Shown: one piece after another, positions 1 through 7,496 of the stretch
Layout: every line of letters starts with the position of its first letter
Numbering within the stretch: position 1 is the stretch's first letter
Assembly: GCA_963722415.1 (NCBI GenBank)
Contig: CAVRNI010000043.1
Location: forward strand, 124,001-188,000
DNA: 64,000 bases
Direction: 5' to 3'
Source of the DNA: JALOLG01 sp963722415
Lineage (GTDB): Bacteria; Actinomycetota; Acidimicrobiia; Acidimicrobiales; Ilumatobacteraceae
Program-made: the position numbers and the translations under genes
Notes under the pieces: generated by a model
What the model was told of the DNA's origin: nothing
The model's database searches: none
What the model saw: the letters and a program-made list of their open reading frames with translations, nothing else

Positions 1-1826
1 ACGTCCGCGTCGCGGAGCAGCGAGGTGGCGTTCGACTCCGCGTCGGCGTGTGCGATGCCGATGCTGGCCGACACGGTGACGTCGTGGTCGCCGAGTGTCA
101 CCGGCGCCGTGAGGCTCTGCAGCACGCGCTCAGCGATTGCTTCGGCCTCGACCATCCCGCGGGAGGACTGCTCGACGAGTACGGCGAACTCGTCACCGCC
201 GAGTCGTGCGACCGTGTCGCCCGATCGCGCGACGCCCAGGATGCGCAGCGCGATCTCGCGCAGGAGGCTGTCGCCGGCCTCGTGGCCGAGTCCGTCGTTG
301 ACGTTCTTGAATCCGTCGAGGTCGATGAAGATCACGGCCGGATCGGCCCCGGTGCGGGCTCGGCGACTCAACGCGTGCTCGACCCTGTCCCGGAACAGTG
401 CCCGGTTGGCGAGTCCGGTGAGCGAGTCATGGAAGGCCTGGTGCGCCAGCTCTTCCTCGGCCAGCTTGCGGTCGGTGATGTCGTGCAGGTTGACGACGAT
501 GCCTCGGACGTCGGGCTGGTGGAGGAGGTTGACCGCCCTGGTCGACAGCCACATGTCGGCGCCGTTGGCGTGGGTGGTGCGCGCCTCGCCCGACAGGGTC
601 ACCCCCGGCGCGAGCAGGGCCTGGTCGAACAGCGTTCGGGACCCCACGTCGTCGGCCGACAGGAAGTCGAACGCGCGATAGCCGCGGGTCCGCTCGCCTG
701 GATAGCCGAGCAGCGTGGCGAGGTTCGGCGCGTCGTTCGTGACGACTCCGTCGGCATCGAGGACGAGCACGGCGTCGGACGAGTTCGCGGCAAGGGCGCG
801 GTACAGGCGCTCACTCGACGCCAGATGCTCTTGGGCGTGGTCGCGGAGGCGGATGAGTCGCAGACCCCTGGCACCGGCGAGGGCGACGAACACGCACGTG
901 GCTGCGAGAAGCGGCAGCGGGTTGGCGTCGCGGCCCTGGACATACGCCGCCCATTCGATGAACCCCGGAACGAGAAGTGGCGCGATCGCCAACGCGACGC
1001 CTGCCTGCCCGGTCTGCCGCCGGTACTCATCGAGATCGTCTTCGATCTCGTCGGTCGCGGGGTCCGGAACTCGGCGGCACCCGGCGGCCAACAGGGCGGC
1101 CCCGGCCATCCACCCGACGTCGAGCACGACGCTGACGAATCCCTCGGGGGCGGCGATCATGAACGTGAAGTCGGAGATCAGCCAACAGACCGCGCCGCCG
1201 GCGAGAAGCATCCCCATCGTCGAACTCGATCGGAGCTGGAGGAGCGTCCTGAGCACGACCGCGAGGAGAATCGCGTCGAGGATCGGGTACGACGCCCAGA
1301 CGCTCCGCACGAACAACGGCACGCTTGTGTCGCTGACGCTCGCTGAGATCCAGAACTGCCACAGGATGAGCACCGCGATGAGGGCGATCACCGCCATGTC
1401 GATCAGACCGTCGATGTCGCGGCGGCTGCGGCGGTGGCCACGGCGCAGCAACTGGAGCATGCCGACGCCAACGGCGAGGTACGACGCGATCCACGGCGCG
1501 TCGGCGATCGACACATCGGGAACGGTGTCCTTGACGGCGACGTAGGCCTCGTACAGGACATCACCCAACGCCGATGCGCTGATCCCGATTGCCAGCCAGA
1601 CCCGGCTCGATGCACCGCCGCGGCGGACGCTGAGCCAGGCGACCACACTGGCACCGATGGTGACCGTCAAATAGGTGAACTGTCCCACCCAGCCGTCGGG
1701 CTGGATCACGTGGATGACGCACAACACTGCAACGATCACGGCGCACACGCCGCGCGACGAAACCTGGACCGGCCGGGCTGATCTGAGTGGCGGCGCCGCT
1801 CCGTTGGCGCGCACGATCAGGGGCAT
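1..1826 (-). CDS. Membrane PAS-GGDEF diguanylate cyclase (3' end outside window)
   Basis: The frame is open from an ATG at 1826 to the left edge of the window, 608 codons, so the C-terminus is missing. Residues 1-330 hold about eight hydrophobic segments, a membrane sensor region. A PAS domain follows at about 340-460, then a GGDEF domain with the intact motif RLGGDEFAVLVE near residue 540, preceded by DSLTGLANRALF. An intact GGDEF motif predicts synthesis of c-di-GMP from two GTP. An EAL domain may follow outside the window, as in many proteins of this build, but this cannot be seen. No strong ribosome site is visible before the ATG. What the membrane and PAS parts sense is unknown. Confidence 0.85.
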   Translation of the reverse strand, partial: MPLIVRANGAAPPLRSARPVQVSSRGVCAVIVAVLCVIHVIQPDGWVGQFTYLTVTIGASVVAWLSVRRGGASSRVWLAIGISASALGDVLYEAYVAVKDTVPDVSIADAPWIASYLAVGVGMLQLLRRGHRRSRRDIDGLIDMAVIALIAVLILWQFWISASVSDTSVPLFVRSVWASYPILDAILLAVVLRTLLQLRSSSTMGMLLAGGAVCWLISDFTFMIAAPEGFVSVVLDVGWMAGAALLAAGCRRVPDPATDEIEDDLDEYRRQTGQAGVALAIAPLLVPGFIEWAAYVQGRDANPLPLLAATCVFVALAGARGLRLIRLRDHAQEHLASSERLYRALAANSSDAVLVLDADGVVTNDAPNLATLLGYPGERTRGYRAFDFLSADDVGSRTLFDQALLAPGVTLSGEARTTHANGADMWLSTRAVNLLHQPDVRGIVVNLHDITDRKLAEEELAHQAFHDSLTGLANRALFRDRVEHALSRRARTGADPAVIFIDLDGFKNVNDGLGHEAGDSLLREIALRILGVARSGDTVARLGGDEFAVLVEQSSRGMVEAEAIAERVLQSLTAPVTLGDHDVTVSASIGIAHADAESNATSLLRDAD

Positions 1827-1875
1827 GCACCTGTATCGGTCGATAACAGGTCGGAGATGAGCCAAACGACCAGCG

Positions 1876-2367
1876 TCAGACGCTGTCGACGCTCGTCAGC
1901 AACTTGCGCAGCAGTTGCTGGAGCGCCTCGCATTCGTGCTCGTCGAGGCCGGCGACGAGGCGATGCTCGACGTCGGCGTGCACGTTCATCGCCGCGTCGA
2001 CGATTCGGCGTCCGTCGTCGGTCAGTTTGACGAGGTTGCCGCGGCGATCGTTCGGGTTCGGGAGCCGTGACACGAGACCCTTGCGTTCGAGTCGATCGAT
2101 GGCTGCGGTCATGCCTCCCGAGGTCATCATTCGGTGTCTGGCCAGGTCAGTCGGGGTGAGCTGGAACGGCGCTCCGGCTCGCCGGAGGGCGGCGAGGACT
2201 CCATAGTCGCCGTTCTGGAGCCCGATCTCGGCGAACGCATCGCCGTACGACTGCTGGAACAAGGAGGCCAGGCGCACGATTCGCCCCGTGATGTGCTTGG
2301 CCGACGGGTCGAGCTCTGGCCGCTCGCGGCGCCACTCGTCGACGATCGCATCCACGGCGTCAGCCAC
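1876..2367 (-). CDS. MarR family transcriptional regulator
   Basis: A 163-residue winged-helix protein of usual MarR length. The recognition region reads LTPTDLARHRMMTSGGMTAAIDRL, here shortened to LARHRMMTSGGMTAAI, followed by the wing NPNDRRGNLVKLT at about residues 105-117. Family members are dimeric repressors released by small aromatic or toxic compounds. It is divergent from the EamA exporter gene with 98 bases between the starts. That spacer holds an inverted repeat, so repression of both itself and the exporter is the likely role. The ligand is unknown. Confidence 0.88.
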   Translation of the reverse strand: MADAVDAIVDEWRRERPELDPSAKHITGRIVRLASLFQQSYGDAFAEIGLQNGDYGVLAALRRAGAPFQLTPTDLARHRMMTSGGMTAAIDRLERKGLVSRLPNPNDRRGNLVKLTDDGRRIVDAAMNVHADVEHRLVAGLDEHECEALQQLLRKLLTSVDSV

Positions 2368-2425
2368 GAGCTTGCCCGCGAAGTATCTCGACGCAAAATA
2401 TCTTGACGCATTGCTTTCTCCGATC

Positions 2426-2443
2426 TATCTTGTTGACAAGTTA
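2426..2443. promoter_or_regulatory. Inverted repeat, probable MarR operator
   Basis: TATCTTGT-TG-ACAAGTTA is an 8-base inverted repeat with one mismatch and a 2-base spacer. The inner CTTGTTGACAAG (2429-2440) is perfect. It lies between the divergent MarR and EamA genes, 23 bases before the EamA ATG, as expected for a MarR operator that blocks the exporter promoter. A related direct repeat (ATCTCGACGC / ATCTTGACGC) lies just upstream at about 2385-2410. Confidence 0.6.
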
Positions 2444-2465
2444 ATTGTCCGAAAGGAAAAAGGCA

Positions 2466-3452
2466 ATGAGCAGCGTTTCTGGGCGAGTCGAGGTGACCCC
2501 GTTCTTGCCGCCGGGCGGGACGATGCCCGTTGTTCTCGTGACTGCCCTGGCCCCTGCGGCCTGGGGCACGACCTATCTCGTCACCACCGAGTTGCTGCCA
2601 CCCGACCGCCCGCTGCTCGCCGGCGTCCTGCGGGCGTTGCCAGCGGGGCTCGTCCTCGCCGCCGTGACACGCCAACGGCCCGTCGGATCGTGGTGGGCGA
2701 AGGCGCTCGTGCTCGGCACGCTCAACATCGGCGGGTTCTTCGCCTTGTTGTTCTTCGCCGCCTACCGCCTCCCGGGCGGCGTCGCCGCGACGCTCGGCGC
2801 GGTCCAGCCGCTCATCGCCGCCGGGCTCGCGGCGATCCTGCTGCGCGAACGGATGAGGGTCGACGTCGTCGTCGCCGGCGCGCTCGGCGTGCTGGGCGTC
2901 GCGCTGCTGGTCCTGCGTGCCGGCGCGCACATGGACGGAGCCGGCGTGTTGGCGGGGTTCGCCGGCGCGGCGTCGATGGCCAGCGGCGTCGTGCTCACGA
3001 AGCACTGGGGACGACCAGTGCCCCTCCTCACGTTCACGACCTGGCAGCTGGTTGCCGGTGGGCTCGTGCTGCTCCCCCTGGCCCTCGCGGTCGAAGGTCC
3101 GCCTCCGGCGTTGTCGGGAGCGAACCTGCTCGGCTACTTCTGGCTGGCGACCGTCGGCACGGGCATCGCCTACAGCCTGTGGTTCCGCGGCATCGACCGG
3201 CTGCCCGTCGGTCAGGTGTCGCTCCTCGGGCTCCTGAGCCCGATCGTCGCCACGGCCGCCGGCTGGCTGGCCCTCGAGCAGCGACTGACGGCGACGCAAC
3301 TCGCCGGCGCGGCGCTCGTCCTCGGCGCCATGTGGCTCGGCCAAAGGCCCAGGGGCACGACAGCTAGATCGACGTCCCCTCCGGATTGGGCCGCCCGAGA
3401 GAAACGGGCGGCTCTGCCGACCGGGGGAGCAGCGCCGTGCCCGACAGGATGA
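2466..3452 (+). CDS. EamA family (DMT) transporter
   Basis: An integral membrane protein with about ten hydrophobic helices in two EamA halves, of usual family length for the first 300 residues. The start chosen is the ATG at 2466, with GAAAGGA ending about eight bases before it; an in-frame TTG lies at 2445. The family exports amino acids, metabolites or drugs. The neighbouring MarR gene suggests inducible efflux. The last 30 residues (rich in Pro, Arg and Ser) follow the final helix, look unlike the family, and overlap a small gene on the other strand. The stop may therefore be later than in relatives because of a lost stop codon or an indel. Confidence 0.85.
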   Translation: MSSVSGRVEVTPFLPPGGTMPVVLVTALAPAAWGTTYLVTTELLPPDRPLLAGVLRALPAGLVLAAVTRQRPVGSWWAKALVLGTLNIGGFFALLFFAAYRLPGGVAATLGAVQPLIAAGLAAILLRERMRVDVVVAGALGVLGVALLVLRAGAHMDGAGVLAGFAGAASMASGVVLTKHWGRPVPLLTFTTWQLVAGGLVLLPLALAVEGPPPALSGANLLGYFWLATVGTGIAYSLWFRGIDRLPVGQVSLLGLLSPIVATAAGWLALEQRLTATQLAGAALVLGAMWLGQRPRGTTARSTSPPDWAAREKRAALPTGGAAPCPTG

Positions 3453-3525
3453 TCACGGCCGCGGCGAAGGCGGCGGACCACGGGACGTTCCGCCGGGGCG
3501 ACTGGGTGGCGATCGGAAGCTTCAT
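3364..3525 (-). CDS. Small single-span membrane protein, unknown
   Basis: A 53-residue frame starts at an ATG at 3525 with a strong ribosome site, GGAGGAAA, seven bases upstream. The protein has a basic N-terminus (MKLPIATQSPRRNVPW), one hydrophobic segment at about residues 16-31 (SAAFAAAVIILSGTALL) and a short polar tail. It is convergent with the EamA gene and overlaps its last 89 bases. The ribosome site and signal-anchor-like layout are the only support, and no family is recognised. The overlapping end of EamA is itself doubtful, which makes this small gene more likely. Confidence 0.45.
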   Translation of the reverse strand: MKLPIATQSPRRNVPWSAAFAAAVIILSGTALLPRSAEPPVSLGRPNPEGTSI

Positions 3526-3624
3526 GGCGTTTCCTCCAATTCGATTCGGCGCGGTTCGCCGACCTCGTGCGGAGGTACGCACCGGAGCCGTCATCAGTTC
3601 TGGCCGGCAGGACGGCATCAGCCC

Positions 3625-4308
3625 CTATGTTCGGCGGAACACGGCGACGACAGCCGTCGCGCCGTCGTGCTCACTGCCGGGGAGATACATGTCGACGATC
3701 CTCGGATCGAGATCCGTGATCGTGCCGGCGGCCGACTCCTCGGCCAGTTGATCGGCGAACCCCATCGCCGCGAAGTGCTCGGCGTTGATGCCGATGGCAA
3801 AGACGGCTCCCGGCCGGCCGAAGCGGATCAACGCGCTCAGTGCGGCAGGTCCGAGGTGGCCGTGTGTGAACGTGCCCGAACTGAGCACTCCTGCGTAACT
3901 GCCATCGGCGATGTCGACCGGACCAGCGAGGTCGGCTTCGATCAGGTGGCGGTAGAGCGGCCGGCCGTCGGGCCGCGACTTCGTCGCCGCGACGGCCAGC
4001 ATCTCAGGTGAGATGTCGACGCCGTCGATCTCCCAGTCCACGCCCTCGCCGGCGGCGTCACGTACGAGCGCCACGGCGACGAGTCCCGTCCCGCACCCGA
4101 CGTCGAGTACCGGACCCTTCACACCGCCGGCCACGTCTCGACCGACTTCGGCGAACACTGCTGCGACGCGGTCGGGGATCACGTACTGGTTGCGCGCGAC
4201 GAACTCCGACTCGTACGTGGCTGCCCAACGTGCGTAGAGCCGCCGGCTGTCCTCCGGGGTCTGCAAGGCGTATGCCTCGGCGAGCGTGACCGGCCGTTCG
4301 TCGCTCAT
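3625..4308 (-). CDS. Class I SAM-dependent methyltransferase
   Basis: A 227-residue Rossmann methyltransferase. The SAM loop is VLDVGCGTGLVAVAL (about residues 67-81), followed by the acidic loop DGVDISPEMLAVA. The start is the ATG at 4308, which overlaps the stop of the upstream RibD-like gene as ATGA, so the two are translationally coupled. An LSSGTFTHGHLG segment resembles small-molecule methyltransferases of the UbiE/Williams-Beuren type. The substrate cannot be told. No functional link between it and the reductase partner is known to me. Confidence 0.85.
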   Translation of the reverse strand: MSDERPVTLAEAYALQTPEDSRRLYARWAATYESEFVARNQYVIPDRVAAVFAEVGRDVAGGVKGPVLDVGCGTGLVAVALVRDAAGEGVDWEIDGVDISPEMLAVAATKSRPDGRPLYRHLIEADLAGPVDIADGSYAGVLSSGTFTHGHLGPAALSALIRFGRPGAVFAIGINAEHFAAMGFADQLAEESAAGTITDLDPRIVDMYLPGSEHDGATAVVAVFRRT

Positions 4309-4937
4309 CGTGTCGCACGGGTGAACGTCACATGCGTGACTCCGCTGGGCGAGGACGTCGCCTCGATCTCGTAGTCCTTCTCGAGACCCTCCAGTCCGTC
4401 CCAGAGCCGCACGCCCCGGCCGAGCAGGATCGGGACCACCACGGTGTGCATGTGGTCGATGAGCCCGGCAGCAAGGAATTCGCGGATCACGGTGGGGCCT
4501 CCGCCGATGCGTACGTCCTTGCCGTCGGCTGCCTCGCGGGCCGTCTCGAGCGCCTCGGCGGGCGAAGCGTCGAGGAAGTGGAACGTCGTGCCGCCCTCCA
4601 TCTCGATCGACGGGCGCGTGTGATGGGTGAGGACGAAGACCGGTGTGTGGAACGGTGGGTTGGGACCCCACGCGCCCTTCCACTCCGGGTCCTCGTGCCA
4701 TCCCGGATGGCCGAACTTCCCGGCACCCATGATCTCGGCGCCGATCCCCGGCCAGAACTGCTGGGCGAAGACGTCGTCGACGCCGCCGCTGCCGCCGGGT
4801 TGCCACCACCGGGTGGTGAACATCCACTCGTGCAGCCGGTCCCCGGCGTGACCGAAGTGTGCGACGTTGCTCTGACCCTCACCGGTGCCGAAGCCGTCGA
4901 GCGAGATGGAGAAGTTGTGGACACGGACGAGTGACAT
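4305..4937 (-). CDS. RibD C-terminal/dihydrofolate reductase-like protein
   Basis: About 210 residues with the fold of the RibD C-terminal (DHFR-like) reductases: an N-terminal FSISLDGF strand, a middle FVLTHHTRPS segment and a C-terminal IGGGPTVIREFLAAGLID motif that forms the NADPH-binding end of the family. The chosen start is the ATG at 4937, because GAAGGAG lies nine bases before it; an in-frame ATG at 4958 adds seven residues. These stand-alone proteins are common in actinobacteria and rarely take part in riboflavin synthesis, so the substrate is unknown. First gene of a two-gene unit with the methyltransferase. Confidence 0.82.
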   Translation of the reverse strand: MSLVRVHNFSISLDGFGTGEGQSNVAHFGHAGDRLHEWMFTTRWWQPGGSGGVDDVFAQQFWPGIGAEIMGAGKFGHPGWHEDPEWKGAWGPNPPFHTPVFVLTHHTRPSIEMEGGTTFHFLDASPAEALETAREAADGKDVRIGGGPTVIREFLAAGLIDHMHTVVVPILLGRGVRLWDGLEGLEKDYEIEATSSPSGVTHVTFTRATR

Positions 4938-4994
4938 GGCTGTTGCTCCTTCGGTCATCGGGGGAGTTGGTTTCCGTCTCGGTCTCGATCGAGG

Positions 4995-5441
4995 TCAGTC
5001 GTAGTAGCGGCGGGCGCTGGAGCCGGTGCGGGTGATGTCGGCACCGTAGATGTGGATGGAGATCGCCGTCGTCTCGCCGGTGTTGCGCACGCGGTGGATG
5101 TCGCCGGGCGGCGCGAAACCGCTGACGTCGCCGACGTGGTTCTCGTTGCGGGCGACCAGGTTCAAGTCGGTGTCGAACAGCTCCTCGTGCTCGACGCCCT
5201 GGATGACGCCGAGGACGCACCAGGTCACGTGGTCGTGGATCCGGGTGATCTGCCCGGGCCGCCAGACCAGGGCGACGACGGAGAACGATCCGTCCGGCTC
5301 GACGTACAGGTTGTGGGCGCAGTAGTCGTCGGGTGAGCCGAGGCGCTGCGCGGCGGTCAACACGTCCGGGTCGGGCAGGTGCCGGCGCAGCTGGTCGGCG
5401 ACGAGCTGCGCGGTCTCGGCCCAGTCGGCACGCTGCTCCAC
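4995..5441 (-). CDS. Cysteine dioxygenase type I-like cupin
   Basis: A 148-residue cupin. ITRIHDHVTWCVLGVIQG carries the two metal histidines and the cysteine of the cysteine dioxygenase Cys-Tyr pair. PPGDIHRVRN supplies the third histidine near residue 110. The family oxidises cysteine or related thiols to sulfinates with Fe(II) and O2. The start is a GTG at 5441, but recognisably family-like sequence (SPLVAGIRTA) continues upstream to a CTG at about 5474, so the true start may be non-canonical or an indel may hide an ATG. It diverges from a LysR gene, the probable regulator. Confidence 0.8.
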   Translation of the reverse strand: MEQRADWAETAQLVADQLRRHLPDPDVLTAAQRLGSPDDYCAHNLYVEPDGSFSVVALVWRPGQITRIHDHVTWCVLGVIQGVEHEELFDTDLNLVARNENHVGDVSGFAPPGDIHRVRNTGETTAISIHIYGADITRTGSSARRYYD

Positions 5442-5485
5442 GGCGGTGCGGATACCGGCGACGAGTGGGCTCAGCGTGGTGCCTG

Positions 5486-5515
5486 GTGCGGATCTGAGAG
5501 GTGCGGATCTGAGTG
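5486..5515. repeat. 15-bp tandem duplication
   Basis: GTGCGGATCTGAGAG is followed directly by GTGCGGATCTGAGTG, 14 of 15 bases identical. It sits exactly in the upstream part of the cysteine dioxygenase gene where the start is uncertain. A small duplication here would change the leader or N-terminus. Confidence 0.7.
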
Positions 5516-5577
5516 GCGATCATGCCTTCAGCTTGCGCCCGATCGTCTCATACGTCCAATGCCAACATTCGTGCTGA

Positions 5578-5598
5578 TTCATAGATAAAGTTGATGAA
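5578..5598. promoter_or_regulatory. LysR box (TTCAT-N11-ATGAA)
   Basis: A perfect TTCAT / ATGAA inverted repeat with an 11-base centre, containing the T-N11-A pattern known for LysR regulators. It lies between the LysR and cysteine dioxygenase genes and its right arm overlaps the LysR start codon at 5598, which fits autorepression together with control of the divergent gene. Confidence 0.55.
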
Positions 5599-6473
5599 TG
5601 CTGGATGTCAACCGGCTGCGCGTCATCGACGCCGTCGCCCGCCATGGATCGGTCACCGCCGCGGCGAGGGAGCTGCACTACTCCCAGCCGTCGGTCACTC
5701 ACCACCTCGCCCGGCTCGAGGCCGAGACCGGCGCGCAGCTGCTGCAGCGCGTCGGCCGCGGGATCCGGCTCACCCCCGCCGGGCAGCTGCTGGCCGACCG
5801 CGCCGCCGAGATCATCGGGCGGATCGATGCCGCCGGCGCGGAGTTGTCCGCCCACGTGGGGCTGACCGCCGGCCGCGTGCGTCTCGCCGCCTTCGCGTCA
5901 GCGATCGGGTCGCTCGTGCCGCCGGCGGTGGCCGCGCTGGCGGGCAGGCATCCGGGACTCGAGATCAGCCTGACCGACACGCATCCGCCCGAGGCGATCG
6001 AGCTGCTCCGAACCGGCAAGGTCGAGGTCGCGATCATCTTCCGCTACGACGAGACCGAGCCCGAGCCGCCCGGGGTCCGCCTCCATCACCTGCTCGACGA
6101 TCCCGTCTACGTCCTGTCACCGCGCCAGGAACCGTCACTGGCCGCCCTGCGCGACGCGACGTGGATCGCCGGCTGCGAGCGATGCCGCAGCCACCTGCTG
6201 TCCGTGTGCGCCGACGCCGGGTTCGATCCGCGGATCGGCTACAGCTCCGACGACATGGTCGTGATGGCGGCGTTGGTGGCCGCCGGGCTCGGGGTCGCGA
6301 CCCAGAGCGGTCTGGCCCTGCGCGCCCACCACATCGAGGGCATCGTCGCGACCGAACTGCCCGTTTCGAAGCGGCACATCTACGCCGCGACCTACGGCGA
6401 GCCGCCCGACCCGCCCGCCACCGTTGCCGTCCTGGCGGCCCTCGTCGAGGCCGCCGTCACACTTCGATCGTGA
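5598..6473 (+). CDS. LysR family transcriptional regulator
   Basis: A 291-residue protein of normal LysR length. The N-terminal helix-turn-helix (residues 1-60, VTAAARELHYSQPSVTHHLA) is followed by a periplasmic-binding-type effector domain. A Cys pair (GCERCRS) at about 193-196 is unusual and might respond to thiols, in keeping with the cysteine dioxygenase gene next door; that link is inference. Start ATG at 5598. The 3' end overlaps the convergent DUF3224 gene by 17 bases. Confidence 0.88.
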   Translation: MLDVNRLRVIDAVARHGSVTAAARELHYSQPSVTHHLARLEAETGAQLLQRVGRGIRLTPAGQLLADRAAEIIGRIDAAGAELSAHVGLTAGRVRLAAFASAIGSLVPPAVAALAGRHPGLEISLTDTHPPEAIELLRTGKVEVAIIFRYDETEPEPPGVRLHHLLDDPVYVLSPRQEPSLAALRDATWIAGCERCRSHLLSVCADAGFDPRIGYSSDDMVVMAALVAAGLGVATQSGLALRAHHIEGIVATELPVSKRHIYAATYGEPPDPPATVAVLAALVEAAVTLRS

Positions 6474-6840
6474 GGGTGATCCGGCCGGCCGGGTCGGCCA
6501 CGAACTGACCGGTGCCGGTCGCCCCCTTGAGCTCGTCGGTGCCGGAGATCACCGTGAGCGTGGCCTTGGCCGCGCCATCCTCGAACGTACCGACATGTTG
6601 CAGCACGAGGCTGCCGCGTCGGCCGTCGATCGTTCCCTTGATGCGCTCCAGGCCGACGAAGTCGGCGGACTTGTCAGGGTGGTATGCCATCAGCCACTCG
6701 GTGGCCGAAGTTCCCTCGACGTCGCCCGTGTACTCCTTGGCGACCGTCGCCTTGGTGAGCTTGGCGACACCGACCGCTTCGTCGAACGGCTGCTCGTCCC
6801 ATCCCTTGATCTCGAACGACGCGCTGATCTGAGAAGACAT
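6457..6840 (-). CDS. DUF3224 family protein
   Basis: A 127-residue soluble beta-rich protein typical of DUF3224: SFEIKGWDEQP at the start, KEYTGDVEGTSATEWLMAY in the middle and SLVLQHVGTFEDGAA towards the end. The family is a small barrel of unknown function often found beside MarR or TetR regulators. Its start is 71 bases from the divergent MarR gene and faces an inverted repeat, so it is probably a target of that regulator. Confidence 0.85.
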   Translation of the reverse strand: MSSQISASFEIKGWDEQPFDEAVGVAKLTKATVAKEYTGDVEGTSATEWLMAYHPDKSADFVGLERIKGTIDGRRGSLVLQHVGTFEDGAAKATLTVISGTDELKGATGTGQFVADPAGRITLTIEV

Positions 6841-6860
6841 GACTGCTCCCTCGGTTGAAC

Positions 6861-6877
6861 ATATGACTCACTCATAT
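6861..6877. promoter_or_regulatory. Inverted repeat, probable MarR operator
   Basis: ATATGA-CTCAC-TCATAT is a perfect 6-base inverted repeat with a 5-base centre in the 71-base spacer between the divergent DUF3224 and MarR genes, 20 bases before the DUF3224 start. The position fits repression of the DUF3224 promoter by the neighbouring MarR protein. Confidence 0.55.
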
Positions 6878-6911
6878 TAACAGATCGAGACGTTGAACGT
6901 ACGATCGAAGT

Positions 6912-7496
6912 GTGACCGAGTCACGCGACGCTCATCTGGTCAACGTCGTCGGAGCGTTCGCGCTGGCGCTGGTCGATCGGATGCGCGACGCCACCGAAGC
7001 GGCCGCCGGGATGTCGGGCGCGGCGCCCGCGGCCCTGGTCGCCCTTCGCCAATTCCTTGCCGGTCGCACGACGGAGGATCTCGCCCAGGCGACGGGACTC
7101 ACGCACTCCGGCGCCGTGCGACTCGTCGACCGACTCGTCGATGCCGGCCTCGCGGAACGCCGACCGGGTCGTGACGGCAGATCGCTGTCGATCGTGCTGA
7201 CAGCGTCAGGTCGAGCACTGAGTCGCAGGATCACCGTCGCGCGGGCGAGGGCGGTCGAGGAATCGCTCGGTGCGTTGGACGCCGACGACCGCCGAGCGCT
7301 GGTGGTGCTGATCGATGCGCTCGTCGGTGCCGTCACCGTCCAGCGCCTCGAAGGGCGTGAACACGGTGTCGAGAACGCCGGCTGGCTGTGCCGGCTCTGT
7401 GACTTCGCCTCGTGCGGCCGTCCGCTCGGCCAGTGCCCGGCCGCCAACGCCGCGCAATCGGACGCCTTTGATCACCGGCGGGAGCGACGACCGTGA
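6912..7496 (+). CDS. MarR family regulator with cysteine-rich C-terminus
   Basis: 194 residues. A winged helix (about 35-110, TTEDLAQATGLTHSGAVRLV then RRPGRDGRSLSIVLT) is followed by a helical dimer arm. The last 40 residues add four cysteines, WLCRLCDFASCGRPLGQCP, which could bind a metal or act as a thiol switch. The GTG start at 6912 is 71 bases from the divergent DUF3224 gene. The 3' end overlaps the YihY gene by four bases, so both are cotranscribed. Cysteine-tailed MarR proteins occur in actinobacteria; the signal sensed here is unknown. Confidence 0.85.
   Translation: MTESRDAHLVNVVGAFALALVDRMRDATEAAAGMSGAAPAALVALRQFLAGRTTEDLAQATGLTHSGAVRLVDRLVDAGLAERRPGRDGRSLSIVLTASGRALSRRITVARARAVEESLGALDADDRRALVVLIDALVGAVTVQRLEGREHGVENAGWLCRLCDFASCGRPLGQCPAANAAQSDAFDHRRERRP

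Noticed and set aside
48..1346. Long plus-strand open frame of 432 codons
   Set aside because: It is antisense to the GGDEF protein, whose motifs are clear on the minus strand; composition is the Arg/Gly-rich pattern of a shadow frame in high-GC DNA.
2127..3344. 405-codon minus-strand frame opposite the EamA gene
   Set aside because: No domain, rich in Arg, Glu and Gln, and antisense to an intact transporter and a MarR gene.
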